From the NCBI RefSeq assembly GCF_014199265.1, contig NZ_JACIJG010000010.1, positions 1 through 64,000 of the forward strand: a DNA stretch of 64,000 nt. The letters are read 5' to 3'. A model generated the notes under the pieces. That model saw only the letters and a list, made by a program, of their open reading frames with translations, was not told the DNA's origin and did no database searches. Within the stretch, counting starts at the first letter, position 1, and each line of letters begins with the position of its first letter. The position numbers and the translations under genes were made by a program. This stretch comes from Brucella daejeonensis (GTDB lineage: Bacteria > Pseudomonadota > Alphaproteobacteria > Rhizobiales > Rhizobiaceae). Of the stretch, positions 46,060-53,754 are shown in pieces.

Positions 46060-46752
46060 TTATTCTTCGTCTTCTTCGTCGTCTGTGCTGGGCCCCTTGA
46101 GCGACGAGAGCTTGGCAAAGACCTTGTCCGCGTCGAGCTCTTCTTCCGCAGGCTGCTCGTCGCGATAGTCGAAATTCTCGGTCGCGGAGGCCGGCAGCAG
46201 GGTGCTGTCGGATTCAGGCGTTGCCGGACGATTGCGCGAGGCGCGTTCGACTTCGATGTCGAGATCGATCTGCGAGCAAAGACCGAGCGTAACCGGGTCC
46301 ATCGCGGTCAGGTTGGCCGAGTTCCAGTGCGTGCGGTTGCGAATCTGCTCGATGGTCGACTTGGTCGTGCCGATCAGGCGGGAAACCTGCGCATCCTTCA
46401 GTTCGGGATGGTTGCGCACCAGCCAGAGAATCGCGTTCGGGCGATCCTGACGCTTGGAAAGCGGCGTATAGCGCGGCCCCTTGCGCTTGGCTTCCGGCAC
46501 GCGGACCTTGGGTTCGGACAGCTTGAGGCGGTAATAGGGGTCCTTTTCGCCCTTCGCGATTTCTTCGCGCGAAATCTGTCCGGTGATAACGGGGTCCAGA
46601 CCCTTGATGCCCTGCGAAGCTTCACCATCGGCAATAGCCTTCACTTCCAGCGGGTGCAGCTTGCAGAAAGCGGCAATCTGGTCAAAGGACAGAGCCGTGT
46701 TATCGACAAGCCAGACGGCCGTTGCCTTCGGCATAAGAAGCTGGGTGGCCAT
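46060..46752 (-). CDS. trcR: TrcR (DUF1013), RNA polymerase-tracking regulator
   Basis: A 230-residue protein of the DUF1013 family, described in Caulobacter and Sinorhizobium as TrcR, which travels with RNA polymerase and influences cell-cycle transcription. The N-terminus MATQLLMPKATAVWLVDNTA and the HTH-like block NAILWLVRNHPELKDAQVSR then GTTKSTIEQIRNRTHWNS (about 107-145) are typical. The C-terminal 50 residues are acidic and probably disordered. Assignment is by family recognition. Confidence 0.88.
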   Translation of the reverse strand: MATQLLMPKATAVWLVDNTALSFDQIAAFCKLHPLEVKAIADGEASQGIKGLDPVITGQISREEIAKGEKDPYYRLKLSEPKVRVPEAKRKGPRYTPLSKRQDRPNAILWLVRNHPELKDAQVSRLIGTTKSTIEQIRNRTHWNSANLTAMDPVTLGLCSQIDLDIEVERASRNRPATPESDSTLLPASATENFDYRDEQPAEEELDADKVFAKLSSLKGPSTDDEEDEE

Positions 46753-46902
46753 TAGATATAATCCTTCTGTTCGTCCGCTCCGGTGGCGCGGGACGTGGGC
46801 AAAACCACAATTTCCGGGAAATCACGGCCTATATATAGGTTTTTTATCGCCAGAGCAAGAATGGCCCGTCCGATATCCGTCCGCGGTATTTCGGGCGAAA
46901 TT

Positions 46903-47907
46903 TCAGGCGATATCGAGCACGATCTTGCCGATATGCCGCCCCTCCTCCATACGCTCATGGGCGCGCCAGGCGTCTTTCAGCGAGAAGATCATGTCCATGA
47001 CCGGCGCGACGCGGCGCTGCGCCAGAAGCGGCCAGACCTTCGCCTCCAGTTCGCGGGCAATATCGGCCTTGACCTCCACCGGACGCACGCGTAGCGTCGA
47101 GCCGGTATGGACGAGGCGCTTGGTCATCAGGATCGCGAAATTGGCCGTCGCCTTGGCCCCGTTGAGAAAAGCGATCTGCACGATGCGCCCGTCTTCCGCC
47201 GCCGCCCGGTAGTTGCGATCGACATAATCGCCGCCCACCATGTCGAGAATCACATTCACCCCCTTGCCGCCGGTCATTTCCTTCACGACCTCGACAAAAT
47301 CCTCCTCGCGATAATTGACGGCCCGGTCCGCGCCGAGCTTCAGGCAGGCATCGCATTTATCCTTCGACCCGGCGGTGGCGATGACCGTCGCGCCAAATGC
47401 CTTGGCAAGCTGGATCGCCGTCGTGCCGATGCCGGAAGAGCCGCCATGAACGAGAAACGTGTCGCCTTCCTTCAGCCCGCCGCGCTCGAAGACATTATGC
47501 CAGACGGTGAAGAAGGTTTCGGGGATCGCCGCAGCCTCGATATAACCGTAACCGGCGGGGAGAGGCAGCGCATTGGTTTCATGCACGACCGCATATTCGG
47601 CATAGCCGCCGCCCGCCAGAATCGCCAGAACCTGATCACCCTTCCTGTACCGCTTCACCCCGCTGCCGACGGCAACGATATCGCCCGCGATTTCCAGCCC
47701 CGGAATGTCCGATGCACCGGGCGGCGGCGCATAATGGCCCTGCCGCTGCAACACGTCGGGCCGGTTGATCCCCGCCGCTCGCACCCGCACCAGAATTTCG
47801 CCTGCCTTCGGCTCGGGGACCGATCTTTGAACGGGACGGAGCATATGTGGCCCGCCCGGCGCCGATATTTCGATGGCGGTCATCTGGGAAGGAAGATCAG
47901 CCGTCAT
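46903..47907 (-). CDS. NAD(P)H:quinone oxidoreductase, zinc-free MDR family
   Basis: A 334-residue medium-chain dehydrogenase/reductase of the quinone oxidoreductase/PIG3 type. The N-terminal GroES-like domain has AGINRPDVLQRQGHYAPPPG (about 47-66), and the nucleotide site is VHGGSSGIGTTAIQLAKAFG near 148-167. The zinc ligands of alcohol dehydrogenases are absent. ATG is preferred over a TTG two codons upstream. It is monocistronic. Confidence 0.88.
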   Translation of the reverse strand: MTADLPSQMTAIEISAPGGPHMLRPVQRSVPEPKAGEILVRVRAAGINRPDVLQRQGHYAPPPGASDIPGLEIAGDIVAVGSGVKRYRKGDQVLAILAGGGYAEYAVVHETNALPLPAGYGYIEAAAIPETFFTVWHNVFERGGLKEGDTFLVHGGSSGIGTTAIQLAKAFGATVIATAGSKDKCDACLKLGADRAVNYREEDFVEVVKEMTGGKGVNVILDMVGGDYVDRNYRAAAEDGRIVQIAFLNGAKATANFAILMTKRLVHTGSTLRVRPVEVKADIARELEAKVWPLLAQRRVAPVMDMIFSLKDAWRAHERMEEGRHIGKIVLDIA

Positions 47908-48117
47908 GTTCAAAAACTCCGTTCAGGTTTCTGGCCGGCATCGGGACGTTGTCGCCGCCGACACGACCGCAGAAATGCCCCAATGTCCCAATCAAAAGGC
48001 GGTATGCCGGATGCAAGGACGCCATTAGGGAAATCGTCATCGATTTCTCCAAATATATATGCGAGGATTCAAGGTGTTAAATCTTTTCTGAGCCATCATT
48101 GACCACGGAGGACGGCT

Positions 48118-48309
48118 ATGAGCGGTTTCGATGAGGATGTGGTGAAGCCCCGCAACGGCGTGGCGCTGAGCGAGGAGGAACTGTCGCTGCTTTCGGTGAC
48201 CGAGATCGACCAGCGCATCGCCCTGCTGCAATCCGAAATAGAGCGGCTGAAAGCGGAGCGGCTCAAAAAGGGCGACAGTCGCGCCGCCGCCGAAGCTTTG
48301 TTCCGATAG
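48118..48309 (+). CDS. DUF1192 small protein
   Basis: A 63-residue acidic protein of the DUF1192 family, with LSEEELSLLSVTEIDQRIAL and a coiled-coil end (LQSEIERLKAERLKKG). Function is unknown. It is divergent from the quinone oxidoreductase gene. Confidence 0.82.
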   Translation: MSGFDEDVVKPRNGVALSEEELSLLSVTEIDQRIALLQSEIERLKAERLKKGDSRAAAEALFR

Positions 48310-48351
48310 GCACCGCACCCAAACGGCTTCGGATTTCGGATATTCCATTCG

Positions 48352-48416
48352 GGCCAGACTTTCAGACCAGACTTTCAGGCCAAACTTTCAGGCCAAACTT
48401 TCAGGCCAAATTTTCA
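48352..48416. repeat. Tandem 13-bp repeat (five copies)
   Basis: Five units of GGCCARACTTTCA, the last with one further change, end 11 bases before the start codon of the MFS gene. The CAGG at the end of the array forms part of the presumed ribosome site. Confidence 0.92.
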
Positions 48417-48427
48417 GGAATTGAGTT

Positions 48428-49666
48428 TTGCGCATTTACATTCAGGTTCTAGCCCTCCTCTGCGGCACTGCCTTTCTCCTGATGGCGTCCGGTCTGCACG
48501 GGCTTCTCCTGCCGCTTCGCGGCGGCGTGGAAGGTTTTTCCGTGACCTCGCTCGGTATGCTCGGCACCACCTGGGCCGGCGGCTTCGTTGCCGGCTGTCT
48601 GTTTGCGCCGCGCCTCGTGCGGCGCGTGGGCCATGTACGCGCCTTCGGCTGCTTCGCCGCATCGGCTGCGATCATCGCGCTCCTTTCAGGCGTCTTCGTG
48701 GATGCAACGATCTGGGTGATCCTGCGCACCTTCACCGGCTTTTCCATGGCCGGAGCCTTCATGGTCATTGAAAGCTGGCTGAACGAACGCGCCACCAACG
48801 AATCCCGCGGCAAGATTTTCGGCATGTATATGATGGTCAATTACGGGGCGACCATGTCGGGCCAGATGCTGGTCGCGGCGGGCGATGTGCGCTCCGACCA
48901 TCTTTTCATGATCTCCGGCATCTTTTTCTGCCTCGCGCTGATACCGACCGCCGTATCGACCGCCGTCAGCCCGCGACCGCTTACCGAAGTGCAGCTCGAC
49001 CTCAAGGCGCTCTATCGCAACTCGCCCGCAGCCTTTGTGGGCTGCATCCTGATCGGCATCGCCAATGGCGCCTGGGGCACGCTCGGCGCCGTCTTCGGCG
49101 CGAAATCGGGCATATCGACCACCGAGATCGCATTGATGGTCAGCGTGACCATTGCGGCGGGCGCGCTGATGCAAATTCCGATCGGCCGCATTTCCGATCT
49201 GGTGGACCGGCGATTTGTGCTGGCAAGCGTCGCCGCGCTGGCCGCGCTCGTCGGCCTCACCGTCTTTCTGGTCGGCCCGTCGAGCGGCTCCGTCATTATC
49301 GCAATGACCGGCTGTTACGGCGCTCTGGCCTATGCGCTCTATCCCGTCGCCGTCGCCCATGCGAACGATCATGCGACGTCGGAAAATTTCGTGAAAGTTT
49401 CGAGCGGTCTTCTGCTGCTCTACGGCTTCGGCACCATGCTCGGCCCGCTTCTCGCTGCGGCGGCGATGGATATTTTCTGGCCGTCCGGCCTCTTCGCCGT
49501 CACCATGCTGGCGCATATTTCCATCACCGGCTATGCGCTCTTCCGTTCCCGCCAGCGCGCTTCCGTCCCCAAGGAGGAAAAGGAACAGTTCAAGAGCATG
49601 CCCTCGACGCGCAGCGCCACGCCTGAGGCCATGACACTCGATCCGAGAGCGGAAACAGAAGGCTGA
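48428..49666 (+). CDS. MFS transporter
   Basis: A 412-residue major facilitator with about 12 helices in two halves. It shows the loop 2-3 region AGGFVAGCLFAPRLVRRVGHVRAF and the equivalent IGRISDLVDRRFVLA in the second half. The organisation resembles YcaD-type MFS proteins; the substrate is unknown. The start is TTG, preceded by AGGA at 8 nt; the next ATG would remove part of the first helix. The tail after about residue 375 is hydrophilic. Confidence 0.85.
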   Translation: MRIYIQVLALLCGTAFLLMASGLHGLLLPLRGGVEGFSVTSLGMLGTTWAGGFVAGCLFAPRLVRRVGHVRAFGCFAASAAIIALLSGVFVDATIWVILRTFTGFSMAGAFMVIESWLNERATNESRGKIFGMYMMVNYGATMSGQMLVAAGDVRSDHLFMISGIFFCLALIPTAVSTAVSPRPLTEVQLDLKALYRNSPAAFVGCILIGIANGAWGTLGAVFGAKSGISTTEIALMVSVTIAAGALMQIPIGRISDLVDRRFVLASVAALAALVGLTVFLVGPSSGSVIIAMTGCYGALAYALYPVAVAHANDHATSENFVKVSSGLLLLYGFGTMLGPLLAAAAMDIFWPSGLFAVTMLAHISITGYALFRSRQRASVPKEEKEQFKSMPSTRSATPEAMTLDPRAETEG

Positions 49667-49752
49667 AAAAATACACCGCCGCCGCCGGACCGATCAGAAA
49701 TTCATACGTATATTATCGGGAACATGACCGGATCGGCGCCGGGCCGATGTTC

Positions 49753-49773
49753 GGCGGCTGTCGCACAGCCGCC
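49753..49773. other. GC-rich hairpin after the MFS gene
   Basis: GGCGGCTGT-CGC-ACAGCCGCC, a perfect 9-bp stem without a T-run. It may work as a factor-assisted terminator for the MFS gene. The remaining bases between 49667 and 49858 show no gene. Confidence 0.4.
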
Positions 49774-49858
49774 AAGTGACGGTGACCGAAACCTTCCGGT
49801 CCACCGAGGTCCTTCTATGGTTCATATCGTCGGGCTGAAATGCCGCCAGAGGCAGCGC

Positions 49859-50041
49859 TTAGTGCCGTGTCACCTGGGATCTCAGTTTCTCAATCTGGTC
49901 CTTGAGCATGAGCTTCTTGCGTTTGAGAGATGCAACGTGCAGATCGTCCATTGCCGGTGACGCCACGGCTTCGGAAATTTCCTGCTCCAGAGCGCCGTGC
50001 TTCTTTTCGAGCGTGGCAAGATGGGACTCGATAGCCATCAT
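49859..50041 (-). CDS. DUF465 (YdcH-like) small protein
   Basis: A 60-residue helical protein: MMAIESHLATLEKKHGALEQ, then SLKRKKLMLKDQIEKLRSQV, the KRKKLxLKD motif being typical of YdcH/DUF465. AAAGGAG lies 5 nt before the first ATG. Function is unknown. It is divergent from a second DUF465 gene 341 bp away. Confidence 0.82.
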   Translation of the reverse strand: MMAIESHLATLEKKHGALEQEISEAVASPAMDDLHVASLKRKKLMLKDQIEKLRSQVTRH

Positions 50042-50382
50042 CAGATCTCCTTTGGTTGATTTCCTCGGTTTGCGGGACAACATGGACCTCGTTTGCCCAT
50101 TGCCCGCCTTACAACCTGCATGAACGCCCGGCACATCTCCTGATTTCCGGGCCAGACACGCAGTCCCGGCTGCCAACAAATGCGGTGTTTGGTCGCCTTC
50201 GACAGCCGCATCTGTGACAGAACCATGACAGTTTGGCATGAGTTTGATGCAAAGTCGATTTTGTCGTGGTAGCATTTTCCTGATGCGAAAAATGTGATAA
50301 GGGCTTCGCCCGAAACGGGCTGATGCCGGGCCTCTGGATGGTTCGGCGCGGCCCGTAAAACTATCAACGAAACGGGGCACGC
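50042..50382. other. Divergent region between two DUF465 genes
   Basis: No coding sequence is supported in this 341-bp gap. It must contain both promoters. GC-rich inverted stretches such as CGCCCGAAACGGGC lie at about 50308-50321. I could not assign -35/-10 elements. Confidence 0.4.
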
Positions 50383-50586
50383 ATGTCCGATCAGGAACAG
50401 GCCGAAATCAGATTGGCCGTCGCACGTCTGAAACAGGAACACGCGGACTTCGATGCGGCCATCAACGCCATGATGGCGGTCGGCTGCGACCAGTTGCGCA
50501 TCCAGCGCATGAAAAAGAAAAAACTCGCGATCAAGGACAAGCTGCAGGAGATGGAAGATCGGGTGATCCCCGACATCATCGCCTGA
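50383..50586 (+). CDS. DUF465 (YdcH-like) small protein
   Basis: A 67-residue helical protein, a paralogue of the divergent neighbour: [20 protein letters not shown], then [23 protein letters not shown] start. A weak hairpin (50608-50632) separates it from purE. Confidence 0.82.
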   Translation: MSDQEQAEIRLAVARLKQEHADFDAAINAMMAVGCDQLRIQRMKKKKLAIKDKLQEMEDRVIPDIIA

Positions 50587-50607
50587 ACACGTTGAACCAT
50601 GCATGAG

Positions 50608-50632
50608 AGAGCCGGGGTCCGCCCGGCTTTGT
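50608..50632 (+). terminator. Probable terminator before purE
   Basis: AGCCGGG-GTCCG-CCCGGCT followed by TTGTCATTT, a weak T-run, 22 bases after the DUF465 stop. Confidence 0.5.
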
Positions 50633-50680
50633 CATTTCAAAACCACACAAACGCATATGAAAAGCGGAGCAGAAAGATCA

Positions 50681-51175
50681 ATGAGCGTTACCGCCGACGT
50701 CGCCATCATCATGGGTAGCCAGTCCGACTGGGAGACCATGCGCCATGCAGCAGACACACTGGAGGCGCTCGGCATTTCCTTCGACGCCCGGATCGTTTCC
50801 GCGCATCGCACCCCTGACCGGCTCGTCGCCTTTGCCAAGGGCGCCAAGGCGGAAGGCTTCAAGGTCGTGATCGCCGGTGCGGGCGGCGCGGCGCACCTGC
50901 CCGGCATGGCCGCGGCCATGACGCCGCTTCCCGTCTTCGGCGTTCCCGTCCAGTCCAAAGCACTGTCGGGCCAGGACTCGCTCCTTTCCATCGTGCAGAT
51001 GCCGGCAGGCATTCCCGTCGGCACGCTCGCCATCGGGCGCGCGGGCGCGGTCAACGCAGCGCTTCTCGCCGCCGCCGTGCTGGCGCTCCACGACGACGCC
51101 CTTGCCGCCCGCCTCGATGAATGGCGCATGGCACAGACGGAAAGCGTCGCCGAACGCCCTTCGAACGAAGCCTGA
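50681..51175 (+). CDS. purE: 5-(carboxyamino)imidazole ribonucleotide mutase
   Basis: PurE moves the carboxyl group of N5-CAIR to give CAIR in purine synthesis. The 164-residue protein has [10 protein letters not shown] (about 12-21), the catalytic SAHRTPDR (about 45-52) and the substrate loop [11 protein letters not shown]. The ATG yielding [10 protein letters not shown] is the canonical start. purK follows after 15 bp, so the pair supply the two steps together. Confidence 0.96.
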   Translation: MSVTADVAIIMGSQSDWETMRHAADTLEALGISFDARIVSAHRTPDRLVAFAKGAKAEGFKVVIAGAGGAAHLPGMAAAMTPLPVFGVPVQSKALSGQDSLLSIVQMPAGIPVGTLAIGRAGAVNAALLAAAVLALHDDALAARLDEWRMAQTESVAERPSNEA

Positions 51176-51190
51176 GCGACGAGACGGAAA

Positions 51191-52279
51191 ATGGACATGA
51201 CAGCTCTCAAGCCCGGTTCCACCATCGGCATCATCGGCGGAGGCCAGCTCGGGCGAATGCTCGCCATGGCGGCGGCGCGCCTCGGTTATGAAACGGTCAT
51301 TCTGGAACCCCAGGCAGACTGCCCGGCGGCGCAGGCCGCCAATCGCCAGATCGTCGCCGCCTACGACGATGCGGAAGCTCTGGCCCAGCTCGCCGCCGCT
51401 TCCGACGTCGTGACCTATGAATTCGAGAACGTGCCGGTCAGCGCCGCAGACATGCTTGCCGAAAAGGCGCTCGTTTTCCCCCCGCCCGCAGCGCTTGAAA
51501 TTTCGCAGGACCGCTTCACCGAAAAACAGTTCCTCAACGAAAGCGGTATCGAGACGGCGCCATGGCGTCTGGTGGACGACGAGGAAACGCTGATCGCCGC
51601 GCTCGGCGCGCTTGGGCAGCGCGGCATTCTCAAGACGCGGCGGCTCGGCTATGACGGCAAGGGGCAGGTGCGCCTGACCTCGCTCGATGAGACAGAAGCG
51701 CGCAATGCCATCGCGGCGATCAAGGAGGCTCCGGCAATTCTGGAAGGCCTTGTCGCATTCGAACGCGAAGTGTCTGTCATCGCCGCCCGCGACCGCGGTG
51801 GCAATGTCGCCATATTCGATATCGCTGAAAACGTGCACGGGAACGGCATCCTCGCCACGTCCACCGTGCCCGCCGCGATCACGCCGCAGACGGCAGGGGC
51901 CGCCCGCAGCGCCGCCGAAAAACTGTTGCACGCGCTCGATTATGTCGGCGTGCTGGGGCTCGAATTCTTCGTGTTGAAGGACGGCACGCTTCTGGCCAAC
52001 GAATTTGCGCCGCGCGTGCACAATTCCGGCCACTGGACGGAAGCGGCCTGCGCCATTTCGCAGTTCGAACAGCATATTCGCGCCGTGGCGGGACTCCCGC
52101 TCGGCGAGACGGTCCGTCATTCCGACTGCGTGATGGAAAACCTGATCGGAGACGATATCGAAAAGGTACCGGCGATTCTCATGGAGAAGAACGCCGTGCT
52201 GCACCTTTACGGTAAAAAGGAAGCGCGTCCGGGCCGCAAGATGGGCCATGTGACCCGCATCACGCCGCGCGTCGCATAA
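51191..52279 (+). CDS. purK: 5-(carboxyamino)imidazole ribonucleotide synthase
   Basis: PurK makes N5-CAIR from AIR, bicarbonate and ATP. The 362-residue ATP-grasp protein shows IGIIGGGQLGRMLAMAA near the start, LKTRRLGYDGKGQVRL near 148, FEREVSVIAARD near 189 and the metal-binding EFAPRVHNSGHWT near 273-285. Two ATGs are possible, 51191 and 51197; the second has the better ribosome-site spacing. Confidence 0.95.
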   Translation: MDMTALKPGSTIGIIGGGQLGRMLAMAAARLGYETVILEPQADCPAAQAANRQIVAAYDDAEALAQLAAASDVVTYEFENVPVSAADMLAEKALVFPPPAALEISQDRFTEKQFLNESGIETAPWRLVDDEETLIAALGALGQRGILKTRRLGYDGKGQVRLTSLDETEARNAIAAIKEAPAILEGLVAFEREVSVIAARDRGGNVAIFDIAENVHGNGILATSTVPAAITPQTAGAARSAAEKLLHALDYVGVLGLEFFVLKDGTLLANEFAPRVHNSGHWTEAACAISQFEQHIRAVAGLPLGETVRHSDCVMENLIGDDIEKVPAILMEKNAVLHLYGKKEARPGRKMGHVTRITPRVA

Positions 52280-52284
52280 GCCGT

Positions 52285-52309
52285 GCCGGGAATCGCGCCG
52301 ATTCCCGGC
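52285..52309 (+). terminator. Hairpin after purK
   Basis: GCCGGGAATCG-CGC-CGATTCCCGGC, a perfect 11-bp stem 5 bases after the purK stop. It has no T-run, so termination efficiency is uncertain. Confidence 0.55.
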
Positions 52310-52369
52310 CATTCAGGCCCACGCCCCGATAATTTCGGGGCTTCGGCCCCTGAATCTGCGGCGCGGGAG

Positions 52370-52399
52370 TTGACATTTGCCTGAAATATTGTGTATTTC
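52370..52399 (+). promoter_or_regulatory. Predicted promoter of the rpmJ paralogue
   Basis: TTGACA, an 18-bp spacer, and TATTTC, about 115 bases before the start codon. The -35 is a consensus match. Confidence 0.55.
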
Positions 52400-52437
52400 G
52401 GCCAACCCTTCGGGCACCTGACCGTGCCTGTGATCAA

Positions 52438-52463
52438 ATGGCGCCTTGGGCGCCTGTTTTTAT
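52438..52463 (+). other. Leader hairpin with T-run before the L36 gene
   Basis: GGCGCC-TTG-GGCGCC, then TGTTTTTAT, placed after the predicted promoter and about 50 bases before the start codon. It looks like a leader terminator or attenuator. Confidence 0.4.
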
Positions 52464-52514
52464 GAAGCCCCGCGGCATCTGCACGTCAACGGGCCAACAA
52501 GACCGGTGATTGAC

Positions 52515-52640
52515 ATGAAGATCAAGAATTCGCTTAAAGCGCTCAAGGCCCGTCATCGCGACTGCCAGCTCGTCCGCCGCAAGGGCCGCGTTTACATCAT
52601 CAATAAGACCGCCCCGCGCTTCAAGGCTCGTCAGGGCTGA
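52515..52640 (+). CDS. ykgO: 50S ribosomal protein L36, type B (YkgO-like)
   Basis: A 41-residue protein, [20 protein letters not shown] then [21 protein letters not shown]. It has only one cysteine, so it is the zinc-independent L36 paralogue. It is a single gene with its own promoter and structured leader. The zinc-free L31 at 26.9 kb is the other C-minus ribosomal protein of the window. Confidence 0.94.
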   Translation: MKIKNSLKALKARHRDCQLVRRKGRVYIINKTAPRFKARQG

Positions 52641-52675
52641 TCTTATTCCAGTTTTGCATTGACGTTTCGCTGCGC

Positions 52676-53368
52676 ATGATAAAACTTATGCGTATGCGGA
52701 ACGTTTTTGCATGTCTGGCCTTTATTTTTGCTGTCGCGGCGCCCGGCTTCGCGATTTCTCTCGCCCGCGCTGAGATATCGCCGGGAAAACTGCCCCTGAC
52801 GGCGCCGCTGGAACCGGTCCAGATCGGACCGGACAGTGCGCAGAAGGCAAAGCCGGAAAAGCCTGCCCCCATGGCGGAGCAGACGCCTGAAGAGCGTCTG
52901 GACAAGCTCTTTACCGAACTGCGCCGGACAACGGATGAAGCCAGGGCACGCCGCATCGCGTCACAGATCAACACCTTGTGGTCCCAGTCGGGCAGCGCCA
53001 CGGTCGATCTTCTGATGCAATGGGCGAACAAGGCGATGCTGGAGCATCGCTATCCCTCGGCCATCGATTTCCTGAATGAAGCGATAGCGCTCAATCCCGA
53101 CTATGCGGAAGCGTGGAATCGCCGCGCGACGGTTTATTTCCTGAAAAAAGACTACGCCCACTCCATGTATGACATCAGTCGCACGCTGGAGCTTGAACCG
53201 CGTCACTACGGGGCGCTGACCGGCATGGCCGCGATCCTGCGCCTGCGCGGTCTGAAGGAACAGGCCATGAAGGCCTACGAGCAGGCCCTCATCATCTATC
53301 CGATGATGCGCGACGCCCAGAAGAGCTTCAACGATCTCGCCGACGAACTGACCGACACGCGGACCTGA
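52676..53368 (+). CDS. Periplasmic TPR repeat protein
   Basis: A 230-residue protein with a signal peptide (about 1-32, VFACLAFIFAVAAPGFAISL) and a Pro/Lys linker. A helical tetratricopeptide region from about 105 to 225 has YPSAIDFLNEAIALNPDYAE, HSMYDISRTLELEPRHYGAL and AMKAYEQALIIYP. Three in-frame ATGs lie within seven codons and the ribosome site is weak, so the exact start is open. Function unknown. Confidence 0.85.
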   Translation: MIKLMRMRNVFACLAFIFAVAAPGFAISLARAEISPGKLPLTAPLEPVQIGPDSAQKAKPEKPAPMAEQTPEERLDKLFTELRRTTDEARARRIASQINTLWSQSGSATVDLLMQWANKAMLEHRYPSAIDFLNEAIALNPDYAEAWNRRATVYFLKKDYAHSMYDISRTLELEPRHYGALTGMAAILRLRGLKEQAMKAYEQALIIYPMMRDAQKSFNDLADELTDTRT

Positions 53369-53404
53369 TTCCTTTTTCCCCCTACCAGCCCCCGCCTATA
53401 AAAC

Positions 53405-53431
53405 AAAACGCGCCCCGAAGGAGCGCGTTTT
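53405..53431 (+). terminator. Terminator of the TPR protein gene
   Basis: AAAACGCGC...GCGCGTTTT, a 9-bp stem extended by CC/GG, followed by TTC. Confidence 0.75.
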
Positions 53432-53448
53432 CTGGATGCCGTCCGCCA

Positions 53449-53589
53449 AGACTGGATGAGATTCCGGTTGTGGCGAGCCGAAAATGGTGGAGTTTGAGAC
53501 CCGGCGCGCAGCGTACCTGAAGGTACGTGAGCACCGGAAGCGAAAACCACGCCATTTGCAGGCCGTCACGGACGGAATATCGTCAGTCT
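53449..53589. repeat. Dispersed ~140-bp element
   Basis: Imperfect terminal repeats (AGACTGGATGAGATTCCG and CGGAATATCGTCAGTCT) enclose a diverged core (GCCGAAAATGGTGGAGTTTG, GTACCTGAAGGTACGTGAGC). Its right end abuts CTAG palindrome D. Confidence 0.85.
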
Positions 53590-53663
53590 AGTGTGGCGAA
53601 TCCGAAATTCGTATCACTTTGGAGCAGTGTTGCGAACGAATTTCGGATTCAAAGCCACACTAG
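53588..53663. repeat. CTAG-bounded palindrome D (76 bp)
   Basis: Terminal stem CTAGTGTGGC/GCCACACTAG, inner stem GAATCCGAAATTCGT with its exact complement, AAA bulge on one side, about 23-nt loop. Confidence 0.9.
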
Positions 53664-53676
53664 CAAGATATTGAAT

Positions 53677-53754
53677 CTAGTGTGGTTTACGGATTTGAAG
53701 TTCCTAAACGTAGATGCCAGGCAAATGATAGGAACTTCAAATCGACCACACTAG
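53677..53754. repeat. CTAG-bounded palindrome E (78 bp), supplies the pyk stop
   Basis: Almost identical to element C at 31.7 kb. Its terminal CTAG provides the TAG stop codon of pyk, read on the minus strand. Confidence 0.92.
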
